The notes beneath the pieces are model-generated. The model worked only from the letters and a program-made list of their open reading frames with translations. It had not been told where the DNA came from and made no database searches. A stretch of DNA of 64,000 nucleotides from Progne subis subis. Taxonomy: Eukaryota; Chordata; Aves; Passeriformes; Hirundinidae. The stretch lies in the NCBI GenBank assembly GCA_022316685.1, contig JAKJHU010000141.1:62001-126000 (forward strand). Reading direction: 5' to 3'. Each line of letters starts with the position of its first letter. Position 1 is the stretch's first letter. A program made the position numbers and the translations under genes. Positions 35,721-47,185 of the stretch are shown here, in pieces.

Positions 35721-37739
35721 GCCCAAGCCGCGCAGTACATCACAATTGTGCAGAATTTGGGGGTCCCTGCCCCCGGTGCCACACAGGACCGGCACCTCCC
35801 TACGCCAGCTTGGCAGTGCTGGCAATGAACAAACTCGGGGGGGGATTTCTGGAAAAAAAATAACTCTTATTAGGGGAGAAAAATGTCAAATGAAGCAGGC
35901 AGGGAGCAGGCTGCTGGCGAGAAGGTGGGATTTGTGCAAAGCCCCCGCTCCCATCTCATTTACACCTCGGAGGGCTGGAGGTTGAGAAATCCATTTGCGG
36001 GTTCAGGAGGAGTTGGAAGGTTCTTTCTGCACAAAATAATGACAGAAAGTCGCCTTCTTGTCATCGTTGTGGAGAAAGGGACAACAGAAGGAGCGAGGGG
36101 AATGGAGGAGGATTTACAAACACTGCACGAGCATCTCCCCACTGGCAGCACCCAGAGAACTTGCAAGCTTGGAAAAGTTCTGCTTGGGATAAGAAAACCC
36201 AGGCACTGATGGAGAGGAAGCATTACTGCCTTCCATGCTATTTGAAAAGCGCCATCAGTGCTGTCCTGGCCCCAGCAGTGCTGGAAAAGTTCAGGAGCAC
36301 CTCTCCCTGTGCACCACAGCCCTGTGAATGCCTTGTAAATAAGTGGCAGTGACAGAGGTGACCTCAGCTGCAGGAACTCAAAATTCAAATGCAGCAGACC
36401 AAGGCAAACCAGGTTCTGCTCCTGGAGACCCCTCCGGGAAAAACCTCCCACAAAAAGCCATTCCATCAGCATTTCTAAAAACAAAACCAATCTCGGACAC
36501 AGCGATGATGTTTCAACAGGACGCAGCGTTTTCCCAAAGATAATGAAGATATTTTTGTTTATCTGCCATAAGCAAATATCTGAAGGAAGGAGTGGCTGCC
36601 AAACTGGGCACTCCAGTACACACTGAACTGGGAACTTCATGGCGTGAGTCAGGGAAACCTGAAAACCATTCAGCTTCCAAAGCCAGCCGCTGGAGTGCTA
36701 TGTAGCCGCAGAGGAGACAGCCCCAATTACCCAGAGCACAGGAAGCTGCAATCCCTTCCCTTTTCCCCTTTTTTTTTTTTTAAACAAAATTGCTCTTTGT
36801 TGGGTAGCACATTCCCTTGGATTCCCAGAGCGATCAAAAAAAGACAGCAACCCTGATGACAAAAGCCACTCGTTTTTCTGCTTTCAGCCTCGGAAACGTT
36901 AAAGGATTGTTTGCTTTCTAAGTGCAAGTCCACATTTAAGAGGAATAAAGAATTTCTCTGGCAGGCTGGATCAATGATGCAGCAAGCCAAGCATGCGACC
37001 TCCCGCAGGGAGCCTGGGTCCGGCGCTCCTGGAAACAATAAAATAACCTTACACTGCTCCTGATCGACTGCACAGTGTGGGGAAGGGGGGGAAAACTCAC
37101 TCCTGACCCTGGACGCAACGAGCCACCCCCTTCAGCCGTAGGGACCGACGGCTTTCACCAACACTGCTACCATCAGGCATTTCATCCCCTTCTCCCCCTG
37201 GTCAGGCTGGCACCCAGGATGCCAAGCCTGCTTTCAGAGCCCTGGCAGCGGCTGCAGGCCGTGAATCGCCCTCCTCTTCCAGGAATGATGTTGGAAACAG
37301 ACGGTCCCTGCAGTCGGGCGACGGCTGAGGAACGTCCCACGCTGCCGAAAACATCGAATGTGAGGATATTCTCCAGCCAGCAGCACAAAAGCAGGGAAGG
37401 GTATAAATAGCCTTTGAGGAGGGTGTATAAATAGCTGTAGGTAACATTTGTATGCTATAAAAACCCTTCATTTTAGGCCCAGCTTTGCAAGAGCGAGTTT
37501 CCCTTGGCGGCACTTTGGAGGCCGTCTTCCCCTCGCCTTGCAGTCAGCACAGCAGGGAGAGGGCAGGGACTGCTGTGATTCCACTGCTGCACCCCTGCAA
37601 GAACGGCAGGAGTGAATTTCCCTTGGTGTTTAAGCGATCCTATCAAGGCCTATCCTAACTTGAGACCAAAAATCCGACCTGTTGGACCCTTCTGCGGGTG
37701 ACAGGCGTGGGGCAGCGTGGGGCTGGGAGGGGGTGCTGA
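35721..37739. other. Single-copy non-coding DNA
   Basis: No gene recognised; the minus frame at 35960-36640 has no domain. A T-run is at about 36769-36780. Confidence 0.55.
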
Positions 37740-38410
37740 TTTTCCTGTGCCTTCCTTCCACATAAAACCCGAGCGATTACGTGGCCACGCGTGCATCTCA
37801 CGCTCTCCCTCTCCAAAACAAATCCTATCTGCCCCTGAAGCGGGAACGGGGAGCTGGCAGCGCCCACGCACCACGCCACCCCTCTGCCTCCCTCCCACCC
37901 GCCAGGGCCACTCTTACCAACCAGCAGAGGATACAAATGCTCTTCTAAAGGCCTTACTTTCCTCCCAGGCTCCCTGCTGGGGGTTCACACAGCCAAAAGA
38001 TTGGGAATTTCACACGCTGACCGGCTCAGCTCGGCTGTCCCCTCTCCTGTGCCGCAGCACCAGCACCCCCAAAGATGCTCCAGCTCAACCCCATCGCTCC
38101 CAACACTCCCCCTCGGTTCTCCCCGTGACGAAGCGGTGTCCTGGCACATCCACGCTCCCAACCTCACACCCCTCTCACAATCCCCCTCCGAGGGCACGGA
38201 GGAAGCCAGGCGGGGAGCAGCCCCCTCCCGCGCCGCCTCCCTGGGAAGCGGAGCTGGAGAACAAGGCTCGGCGACGAGCGCTGGCACCGCTCGCCTGCCA
38301 CCCGGTGAGCGGCTCCCCGCGGCGTGCAGGTGGCTCCTGCGATTCCTGATTACTTGTCAGCCTTCCTTGGGGCTGGCACCGTGCCTGGGTCAAACTCCGC
38401 AGCGAGAGGG

Positions 38411-38416
38411 TCACCC
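38411..38416. repeat. Left target-site duplication of the minus-strand LTR
   Basis: Hexamer tcaccc, repeated exactly at 38764-38769. Confidence 0.9.
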
Positions 38417-38763
38417 TGAAACTATACTTCCCTCTAGCCACCCCCCCGGCTCTCGCTAGCTCAGTTATTCAGGGGTTTTAGGGAAATACATTTCAGAGAG
38501 ACAGAATAGAGATTTCAAAAGAGTGGCTCTCACCCCCAGCTTCCGTCCAAGCTTTATTCTCGATGTGATGTTCCTGGAGGCCGAGGAGAGAGAGCGAGAA
38601 CCAGGAAGAAACAGGGGTATATCTAGTTTTGGGCCAAGGAAAGATATTGGCCCTGAGCCAATAGGGTCAGGAGTAGGTATGATTGGGAAAAAGGCTTGAA
38701 CTACATAGCACAGGTTTCAGGGGGACTCTGAGGGGAAAAACCATTCCTCAGAGGAACACAACA
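38417..38763 (-). mobile_element. Solo LTR, family 2 (endogenous retrovirus)
   Basis: A 347-bp LTR that reads on the minus strand: it starts TGTTGTGTTCC (complement of the 38763 end) and ends AGTATAGTTTCA. On that strand it carries CCAAT in 'ggccaatatc', a TATA-like 'gatatacccc', and AATAAA (the complement of tttatt at 38553-38558), in the correct promoter-to-poly(A) order. The perfect duplication tcaccc on both sides shows a clean insertion with 6-bp staggering, fitting a class II element. Sequence is unrelated to the 1342 family. No gag, pol or env remains. Confidence 0.88.
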
Positions 38764-38769
38764 TCACCC
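38764..38769. repeat. Right target-site duplication of the minus-strand LTR
   Basis: Exact second copy of tcaccc. Confidence 0.9.
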
Positions 38770-38895
38770 CACGGAACAGCCGCCGCGGAGACGCGCTCGC
38801 AGCTCGGGAGGGAAGGGCGCGGCTGCACCCCGGGCCGCTGGAATTCTGGAAGCTTCGATTTCGGGATCTTAGTGTGTACTAATATATGGAGCAAG

Positions 38896-39280
38896 ATGGA
38901 GGATTTGGGTGTTGCCTGAGTCCTTCACCTTCCTCTCCATGGGCTTGGGTGGTTTTCTGTATATTGGGTGAAAAAGGTTCGCGTTGCGGGCCTTGCGTGG
39001 TCGTTATTGGGTCAGAAATATAAATAATACAGGTGTCACCTCGTTATTGGGTGATTAGCACTTAAATAACCCTGTAAAGAGTTAGAGGGATCAATTTTGC
39101 ACCTCGTTAACTGGAGGTACTGCAGAACCCATGGCTTGCGAGGCTCTAACGTAGACAAGAATTAATAAATGGATATCCAAGTCCAAACTCAAAAACTGCA
39201 TCTCCCATATTCCAATCTCAGCTTCGGCAGCGGCTGAAAAGAAGCCAAAACACCGACACGGGGTCACCCCATGGAGGATT
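38896..39280 (+). other. Unassigned block, possible degraded LTR
   Basis: The segment is bounded by a 10-bp direct repeat atggaggatt (38896-38905 and 39271-39280). Inside, the core TATTGGGT occurs three times (about 38959-39050), like enhancer repeats in a U3 region. Downstream are a TATA-like 'ttaaataaccctg' and an AATAAA in 'gaattaataaatgg' near 39165. The TG...CA ends of an LTR are not clear, so this could instead be a unique regulatory sequence. Confidence 0.3.
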
Positions 39281-40373
39281 GGCACACATTGTCACAAATG
39301 CCCCTCCAGGGAGGGCCCCTCACCAATGTGATGCCCCAGCCAAAACCTGGCACAGCACGAGAGCTGCAGAGAGGAGCTATTCAAAAAAATCCCTGCTGAA
39401 TTTGTCCACCAATTCACCGAGGCCAAAATGTTGTGTCAGAAGATGTTTTAGCAGAAATCACCCCAGGAAATCACACCGGGAATGTCCTGGAAACCCCAGA
39501 CACTCAGTGCAGCTCACAGCATCATCTCCATGGCACAGAGACCTGGGCCCAGGACCCTGCTGTGTCCAGCTCCCGCCAAGCATCATCTCCCAAACCTCCA
39601 GGGAGCAAAAATCACCGCAGCAAAACCATCCAAGGGTGTGGAGCACCACAAAAAGGCACAAGAGTGTGGACAAGCCTGTACAAAGCAAAGAAAGCAGCCT
39701 GTCAAATCCACAGCTCCACGGGCTGGTAACAGCAGCTCTCCCAGTCCCATGTTCTTCAATAAAGCTGGGAAGCACAGGACTCCACTGGAGAATCCCAGCA
39801 CGCTCCAGATCAGGCAGACAGCTGGGTAGTTTGGCCTTTTTTAACTCTGCCCAAGCCCTGCTTTAATTCGTTTTGGGCACAGGATGTTTCCCAGTCTGGA
39901 TTTGACCCTTCAGCTGAAGCTCTCCATGTGTTTGAGTGCCTATACCAGCAGGGACTGTGCACATTTGTGGGAGAATGAAGGAGCTAATTCAGGGCTTTGG
40001 TGAGATGAAAGGCAAAACCTTAATTAAAATGAGTTTTAAAGCCCATCAAGATTTTTTTTTTTTTTTTTTTTTAAATCTTATTCAGATTAGCAGCCATCCT
40101 AAGATTCCACTTGGACTCTAAAAGTGCAGCTTCCCTTCTGCCTTTGTGGGCTTTGCACACAAAGCCCTCAAGACATCACACCCCACACCAACCTCAGAAA
40201 ACAGGAACGGGGGGAAAGCACACCTGACAGTAACTAAAATCACACAGACTTCTCCAAGAACGCAAGTAATGCCCTTATTTTGTAAAAAACTTCCTTCCAC
40301 CCAACCCAGCTCATGAGGAGCACTGCTGGGAGCACATCTTTACTCACAGAGGGCCCAAGCAGCTTTCCTTCTT
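39281..40373. other. Single-copy non-coding DNA
   Basis: No gene recognised. A T-run of 21 lies at 40052-40072. Confidence 0.55.
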
Positions 40374-40575
40374 CATAGAATCATGGAATGGTTTGGGTGG
40401 GAAAGGACCCTGGAGATCATCCAGCCTCACCTCCTGCCATGGGACTCATCCACTGTCCCAGGCTGCTCCAAGCCCAGTGTCCAGCCTGGCCTTGGGCACT
40501 GCCAGGGATCCAGGGGCAGCCACAGCTGCTCTGGGCACCCTGTGCCAGGGCCTCAACACCCTGCCAGGGAAGAAA
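40374..40575 (-). mobile_element. CR1 LINE 3' end, short
   Basis: Minus-strand CR1, about 200 bp, with a well-kept reversed terminus 'catagaatcatggaatgg' and a break after 'caacaccctgccaggga'. Confidence 0.92.
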
Positions 40576-43500
40576 AGGCTGGTTCACACAAGGATTTGGA
40601 TGTTTAGGACATTCATTCCCCTGTGCATTCTCCAGAGCCAGCAGACACTGAGAGGAGCAACTTTGAGCAATTCCAACCACTCAGACACGAGTTCTCATCT
40701 CCACATAGGGAACTTTGTCCCAGGGCAAAAGCAGAAGTGGGGCAAGGACACATTTCCACAATGGGCTGATTTTTCAAGAAAAATCCCAAAGATCCACGGA
40801 ACCTCTGCATGCTCACAACACTCACAAGTGATCCTGACATCGACGGAGCAACGAGCCATCAACAGCGCATGAGAAATGCAATTTAACATCAGCTCCCCAA
40901 ACCCTGACTCTGCTTCCACCACTGTTTCATGATCCCCAGGCATCCCCCAGCACCTCCAGGAGAGAATTTTTTGAGGAGGAACATTTTTTGAGAGGAACAT
41001 CTGCAGAGTTACAGCCACAGCTTCATACAAACGTGTTTTACAATGAGGAGCAAGCGCAGAGAGAGTCGCCCCACGATAATTCCAACCAGCAAAAGATAAA
41101 AATCCTTTCTGCATCAGAGGTTTCTCCAGTAACACCAGTCCTGACCTTCCAGTCACCCACCTGCCCTCCAGCCCCAGAGTACAGGATGGGATTTGGATGC
41201 TTGCTGTGATGTACAGCAAGGCAGGGAAGAGGAAAAACAGCATTTCCAGGCAAACCATTTGACAGATGCTCCACAGCAGCCCCAGCCAGGGCATCACCTG
41301 CCTTGCATCCCAGGTACCATCAGCTTGATATTGAGTTGGCTTTAAGAAAAAGAAGAACCAAATTGATTTCTTGGGAGGATAAACTCATAGCTAAAGGGAA
41401 AAAAAAAACTACAATTACACTTTTCAGCCATGAAAAGTAAATCAGATGGTGCTGAAATCCCAGCAGAAAACACAGATTAATTAAAGTCTGCACTTTCTAA
41501 ATCTGTTATTCAACTAAACACAGCTGTTAAAAAAATGATGCCTTTGCTGTAATTTCCATGTACATTCATACCGCCGAAATACTGCAAAAAAACATTATTA
41601 AGTGTGTTCAGTGGCTGCTGGAGTTGAACAAGAAAAGAAAGCACACATATATCTTTAATTATGACAAGGACTGCTTTCTGTAAAAGAAAAGATTTTACTT
41701 GGGAGCTCAAACACTGCCTCCACGGATGGGGTGGAATTTATTCCAGCGGGAGGAGAGCAGGATTGGGACTTTGAGGTGGAGCAAACGAGCACCACCTCAG
41801 CAGGGTGAGAGTTCGGGGTGCTCCCTCCCTGCTGCATCACCAGTCCATGCCCACGGCACGTGGCATCCGCCAGCCAGATCCCGGCTCTCCTTCTGGTGCA
41901 AACCCACTTGTACTTCCAAGTGCTTCTGGCCATCTGTCCGTCACGGGCAGCGCTTCCCAACTGCACTGATTTCATTAACCCTAATATATTTTAAGATCTT
42001 GCACAGATTTAAAAAAAAAAAAAAACAACAAAAAACCGACAAACCCCAACCCACCATCAGTGGTTCTGCAGGGCCTCATCTAAAAACTCACCAAGGCTGG
42101 GAGAGGCTCGTGCTGACCCCTGTGGATCCAGCTCTGCTTCCACACGGAGCCGACTCGTTCTTCAGGAGACAGCACAGTTACCAGCCAGGGAAATCCTACA
42201 GGACACACACCCTGGTCCCCCTGCACATCCCAGTCCCTGCCAGGCTCCGCTGGGGGCTCTGGAAGGGCGAGGAAGAGCACGGAGCTGGCAGAGCACAGCC
42301 ACACTGCCACCCTGCCAGGTGGGCACAACGCAACGCGCCCCAAACAAAAGCTTCCCTTCTTTTTTACCCCTCCTTTCCCTCCAAGTCACCATCAAGGCTC
42401 AAAAATGGAGAGCTCTTTGGTGAAATTGGGAAATTGAGTGGGACCTAAAGGCACTCTGCAATTCAGCCCAGCCAGGAGAAGCTTCCTTCCCAGCCCCACC
42501 ACAGCCGTGCCACACCTAGGGAGGAGAAAGCAAGGCTTGAACCTCGCCTCCTCTGCAATGGGGAGAAGGCATGGGAGAGCCCTCCCCACCTCCCAACGCC
42601 TCTGAAATCATTCCAGCTCGAAATATAATGAGGGTGATCTAATACAGTCATATATTAATGTTGGCAAGAGCTCCTTGCCTTAATACCAGCCCGGAAAGCC
42701 TCCCGTAACACAAACCTGCCGGTGCTGCACGCCCTGGGGAGGTGACAGCAGTGCCACCAACGCACACTCACAGGCACTGGCACCAGGGACACTCATCTGT
42801 CACCCTGGAGAAGGCAAAATCCAGCAGCTGGATTGCCAGTGCTGAGACACAGCACCTCTGTGAGGCATCAGCCACCGCTGCGGTCACCCAACGACACACA
42901 GCAGGCAGGGCAACCACTCACCACCAACCCCAAGGGCACTGAGTCCTTACTTACATTTAACCTCAACAAAAATTACCATCTTTTCATCCCCCCCTTCTTT
43001 ATTTTTTTATCTTTTTTTTGGTTGGTTGGTTATTTTTGGGTTTTTGTTTTTTTTTTTGTTTTTTTTTTTTTGAGGAACGCAACATTGGACAGGAAAAAAT
43101 ACATTCAAATGCAAGGAGGCTGTAAAGAAAAGCATTCTTAAGTCCAGGGAGACCCCTGAGTGTCCCCCCAGTCAGCTGTGTGGGACAAGGAATGTGCTGA
43201 ATAAACTGGGCTAAGCAACTCCTCCCCAACTCTACGGAAAACGACACTTCTCAAAGGTTTTACTGTTGCTGGCTTTTGCATAAAACACCTCATTGCATCT
43301 ACTCCTTTACCTAATGTACCCAACCCCACCAGTCGTGCACCTTCTGAGAGAGTTCCCAAAATACAATCAGCTTGGAGAAAAAAAAAACAATTAAAACCAA
43401 GGAAGTGTTGGTGAAAAAGAAGAGCTGCACTTTTCAGGGATGAGCAAGATGCACTGGTAGCAAAGCACTTCCTATATTCTTCCATTACAGGGTGAAGGTT

Positions 43501-43849
43501 TTAATAAAGTGCAATAAAAAAAGCTCACATTTTGATCTTTTCCCAGAGCTAGACATGGTTTAATTAGCTTGATCTCATTATGTAAACTGGAGAGGAAAAA
43601 AGAACACCATTAAAGCAATATCCCACTGGCAAATGAGACAACCTTGACATCAGCTATGATATTTTCTTGGAGAACCCTTCCCTGCCTTTGATGCAGCTTC
43701 CACACCTCTTCCTCACCACCAGATCATCATCCCACCTTTTCCAGCTGCCCTGCTCAATCCAGTGGCATTTCTTGGTTTCTGCTTTCCCCCAAACTGCCTG
43801 GAAAATGCTATTAGGGGAGAAAAAAAAAAAAATAAAATCCAGCTAGACG
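40576..43849. other. Single-copy non-coding DNA
   Basis: No gene recognised; the frames at 40695-41297 minus and 41699-42448 plus have no domain. Contains an A-run at about 42011-42025 and the T-rich tract at 42996-43071. Confidence 0.55.
42996..43071. repeat. T-rich low-complexity tract with GGTT units
   Basis: T-runs of 7 to 13 broken by single G or GGTTGGTTGGTT. Confidence 0.88.
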
Positions 43850-44400
43850 CTGTCTTGGTTGTATTTAGCCTGAGATCATTCAGCGTGCTCTTTTGAAAAG
43901 ATCAACTGGAACTAAACGTTGCTATAATATACTCCATCTGTTAAAGTACATACTTTTGTAATAACACATTCAGAATTCAATAAGAAAAGCCAGAATTACA
44001 AACAAGGTGTCCATAATGAGCCTCAATATAATTATTAAAGCAGATAAAGTAAACCTGGGTTTCAATACAAGGAAGTTATTTGGACTTTAATGATAATGAA
44101 AAGTAAAAAAGCATCTGTAATTTCCGCTGAAATGTATTTCAGAAAGTCAACTAAGTGCACGTCACTTTGTTAAGACTATTCTTATTATTGTGTTTGCACT
44201 GACAGCAAAATGCTTCTTAGTTCCAGCTCCTGGGATATATAAAAATATGATTAGAGCACTATAACAATACAACAATGGATTAATTTGCCCAAGCATTACA
44301 TTTGGATCTGAAAGACTTTGATAATTTATTTTACCAACTGAAAGGTGGTTATTTTGGGATCCTGGCTCAGAACTAAGTAGTTCAGTGCAGCATTTTGAAT
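43850..44400. other. AT-rich block, candidate conserved non-coding element
   Basis: About 550 bp of complex, strongly AT-rich sequence with very few CpG and no simple repeat. It is rich in homeodomain-type and related cores (ATAATTATTAAAG, CTTTAATGATAATG, GGATTAATTTG) and includes an AACAATGG Sox-type core near 44268. It stands out from its GC-richer surroundings. The inference is a developmental enhancer; conservation has not been tested. Confidence 0.4.
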
Positions 44401-45084
44401 TTTTTTTTTTTTTTTTTTAATATTCCAGCACTGGCAACACTGTGAGGTTCCCATGATTTTCTCCTGTTTGCCTCTAACCCTGAGCTTTTGTGCCAAGCCT
44501 TATCCTGGGATTTAGCTTGGGCTGCCTACTCCAAAGGGCACCACACATCCCACAGCCGGCAAAATAACCAGGCACTGGTGATTTATCTGGTAAAACTGCT
44601 ACCCAAGGAACAGAAAATGATGTTTTTTTGGAGATGCTGAACAATCTTACCTACGACAGGCAAGGAGAGCATAGAGAATTAATCCATGTTGAACAGTGAA
44701 GGTAACAAAGATGGACCAAAAGCTGCTGGCCTGGAGGGCAGATGATATAAAGGAAAATAATTAACTCATCTGCTGAGTGTCAAGCAGAGCCATCCTCTAC
44801 AATGGCAAGATTAGCATGGAATAATCACAGATTATCAGCAAATTCAGGTGCTCCCTCTCAAATTAGAAGGGGATCAGAAAGAAGTGGCCATTTTGGCCGA
44901 AAACGGGGAGCAGAACCATGTTTTTTCAACAAAGTAAAAGCCCCAGGAGCTCAGCTATGGGGCTGTTCCAAAAGAAGTTGGTCTGCAGAAGCAGGAACAG
45001 CCCAAGGATCAGAAACAAAAAACCAGCCAGAAACACAACACCGTGTGAGAGCACAGACAGCACAGCGTTGACCCCAGGCTATCA
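44401..45084. other. Single-copy non-coding DNA
   Basis: Begins with a T-run (about 44401-44418). No gene recognised. Confidence 0.5.
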
Positions 45085-45095
45085 AAATCAAGGAA

Positions 45096-45101
45096 TCACA
45101 G
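45096..45101. repeat. Left target-site duplication of LTR copy C
   Basis: Hexamer tcacag, repeated exactly at 45498-45503; it derives from the CR1 octamer tail. Confidence 0.92.
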
Positions 45102-45497
45102 TGTTACCCTGGTTTTTCTGAGTTTTTTATTAGCCTTTTGAATTTCATAATGGAGTCAGATCTTTTAGTTACTGTACAATATTAGAGCAGTTGTCTACCT
45201 TTTCCCACAGATGTAACATAAACAAATCCTTTGTTTTTCATTCTCTGTCCTTTGTTTGCATATTTCTAACCTGAAAACAATTGTAACTGACAGTTGGTCT
45301 GGCCACTGAGGCTGAGGGGTGGAAACCCCAAAAAGCCAATCTTCTGCTAGACCCACAAATGTATAAAAAGTAAAGAATAAACAAAGGGGCTCTCTTCCTC
45401 CTCTCTCCGCTCTCTCAGCAGGAGCTGTGATCAGAAGGACCTCTGCCTTGCAAAGATCTCTTGTCTGCGTGTGACCGCTTTGTGTGTCTCGGTGACA
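45102..45497 (+). mobile_element. Solo LTR, family 1 copy C (endogenous retrovirus)
   Basis: A 396-bp LTR starting TGTTACCCTGG and ending TCGGTGACA, closest to copy A (1342-1728), roughly 90% by eye with several small indels near the 3' end. It keeps 'gccaatc', 'gtataaaaag' and the poly(A) signal in 'agaataaac'. Perfect 6-bp duplication tcacag. It is younger than the CR1 it splits. Confidence 0.92.
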
Positions 45498-45503
45498 TCA
45501 CAG
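45498..45503. repeat. Right target-site duplication of LTR copy C
   Basis: Exact second copy of tcacag. Confidence 0.92.
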
Positions 45504-45842
45504 GATCATTCAGGTTGGAAAATCCCCCTGGATTATCCACTCCAGCCACGCCCCCAGCACTGCCAAGGCCACCACTCACCCCTGTCCCCAGGTGCCACAT
45601 CCACATGGCTGTTACATCCTTCCAGGGATGGGGACTCCACCTCTGCCCTGGGCAGCTCTGCCAGGGCTGGACAAACCTTTCCATGAAGAAATTTTTCCCT
45701 GATATCCAACCTAAACTTCCCTGGCACAACATGAGGCTGTTTCCTCTCATCCTTCCCTGTCCCTTCCTGTCAGAGAGTTGTGAAGAGCCACAAGGTCCCC
45801 CCTGAGCCTCCTTTGCTCCAGCTGAGCCCCTTTCCAAGCTCT

Positions 45843-46457
45843 GGATTATTGTTTCAGGAATATCCTTAACTCTTAGGCAATGAGATTTTAAGTGTAGCAA
45901 ATTGCCCAAATCTTGCATGAGACTTTTTGGGTTGTTTTTTTTTTTTACCCTAAAGATTTTTAGGAAGATTGAAATTTCCCTGCTATTCATCTTCCTCCCT
46001 AACTCTAGTTATTTTGCAGTTAACTTTTACGCTTATTTTTTGGTTTTACAAACTAAAATTTGGTCAAGCATAACATGCCACGTGCCCCTTTTTTCACCTG
46101 AAAGGTAAAACAGACCAAATTTTGCTTTTTTTTTTTTTTTTTCTCCTTTTCCCAGAAGAGAGGAAAAACAATAATGGGGTCAGCCCTCAGTGATGTAGCT
46201 CTTTAAAAGTGCCCAGTGAAGTTTTCTGGAAGGTCTCATTCTCCAAGTTTTAATTAAAGTCATAAAGCTTATAAATGTCCTTTATCAGATTTTCTTCCCT
46301 GGAGAGTTGGGGGCAGAAGCTCCTGGGTGAGGATTACAAACAGGACGTGCAATTGGCCTCTCCAAATGGGCACCAGGCAAGAAGGATGGCTCTGAAAAGC
46401 CTGGAATTTTGTGAGGATTTCAGCAGCCTGAAATTCTGCCTGGAATTCATATGTAGT
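45843..46457. other. Single-copy non-coding DNA, T-rich
   Basis: T-runs near 45936-45946 and 46122-46141; nothing else recognised. Confidence 0.5.
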
Positions 46458-47185
46458 TGTCTTGGGCTGCAATGCAAGGTGTAACCAGCAGTGTGGATTC
46501 TATTAGCATCTGCTGAAACCTCTTAGGGAGGTGTTTTCACTGTAACCCACTCCTCATAACTCCAGGGGAGGGGCTGGGTGTGTTCTGTCCATGGCCAGCT
46601 GTTAATCCAGGTGTGGCACTGCTCTTTATCCCTTCCAGGACCCATCCTCCCTGCAGGGATCTCTGCTGTTCCTGGCCCATCCAGGCTCACTGCAGGGCTG
46701 AGACAATTCCATCATCCACGGGGAGATGCTGCAGCCAGGGGAGGAGCCCGGCATTCCCAGCTGGATCACAGCTGGCACTGGGAACAGCAGCACAGCCCGT
46801 GTGCCCTGGATTGCCAGAGGGACACCGGAGCCATCTCAGCACCACGGGAGCTTCTACAGGATCATCCCTGCTCCAGCAGAACCACAGCTGCCACTGCAGG
46901 AGTTTGGACTGCTCCAACACCCTGAGCAACAGCGTGTCAGGTCATGGTCTGACTCTGTCAGGGTTTTCTTTTTTGTGAGTTTGCTTTTTTGTACTACTAT
47001 ATTTTCATTTTTAATATTCCTGGTAAAGAACTGTTATTCCTATTCCCATATCATTGCCTGAAAGCCCCTTAATTGCAAGATTACAATAATTCAGAGGGAG
47101 GGGGTTTACATTCTCCATCTCCATCTCCATCCAAAGGAAGCTCTGGCTTTTCCCTGGCAGACACCTGAATTTCCAAACCAAGACA
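46458..47185 (+). mobile_element. Solo LTR, family 3 (endogenous retrovirus)
   Basis: A 728-bp element with perfect 8-bp inverted ends TGTCTTGG...CCAAGACA. The body has 'gtcatggtctgactctgtca' followed by T-rich sequence, then 'taaagaactgttattcctat', 'ctgaaagccccttaatt' and 'gagggagggggtttacattc', which I remember as the 3' part of a common songbird LTR. The poly(A) signal seems degraded to GGTAAAG. A stretch near 46735-46840 (ggggaggagcc...gcattcccagctgga) is homologous to the unit expanded in the LTR at 58287. No matching target duplication is seen (gtagt before, gaact after), so it is old or one end was altered. Confidence 0.8.

Larger units (their letters stand above)
37740..38860. promoter_or_regulatory. 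CpG-rich region split by an LTR
   Basis: Excluding the LTR at 38417-38763, I count about 44 CpG from 37744 to 38416 and about 12 in the 75 bp after the right target duplication, densest at 38210-38330 and 38770-38840. Observed over expected is about 0.7 on the left side. Near 38301-38310 the sequence cccggtgagc resembles a 5' splice donor on the plus strand (GT at 38305), so a CpG-island promoter with a non-coding first exon is possible. No protein is evident in the open frames here. Confidence 0.5.
45085..45842 (-). mobile_element. CR1 LINE 3' end interrupted by an LTR
   Basis: A minus-strand CR1 in two pieces. The distal tail 'aatcaaggaatcacag' is at about 45085-45101, and the body resumes at 45504 with 'gatcattcaggttggaaaat' and runs to about 45842 ('cctcctttgctccagctgag'). 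Removing the LTR and one copy of tcacag gives a continuous CR1 terminus, so the LTR landed in the CR1 tail. Confidence 0.88.

Noticed and set aside
37717..38349. Open frame of 210 codons over the CpG-rich region
   Set aside because: Pro/Ser/Arg-rich, as expected from CpG-rich DNA. No domain, and the splice-donor-like site lies within it without any supporting acceptor.
38417..38763. Minus-strand LTR as a fourth copy of the family at 1342
   Set aside because: Both have 6-bp duplications, but the termini (TGTTGTGTTCC against TGTTACCCTGG) and bodies do not align.
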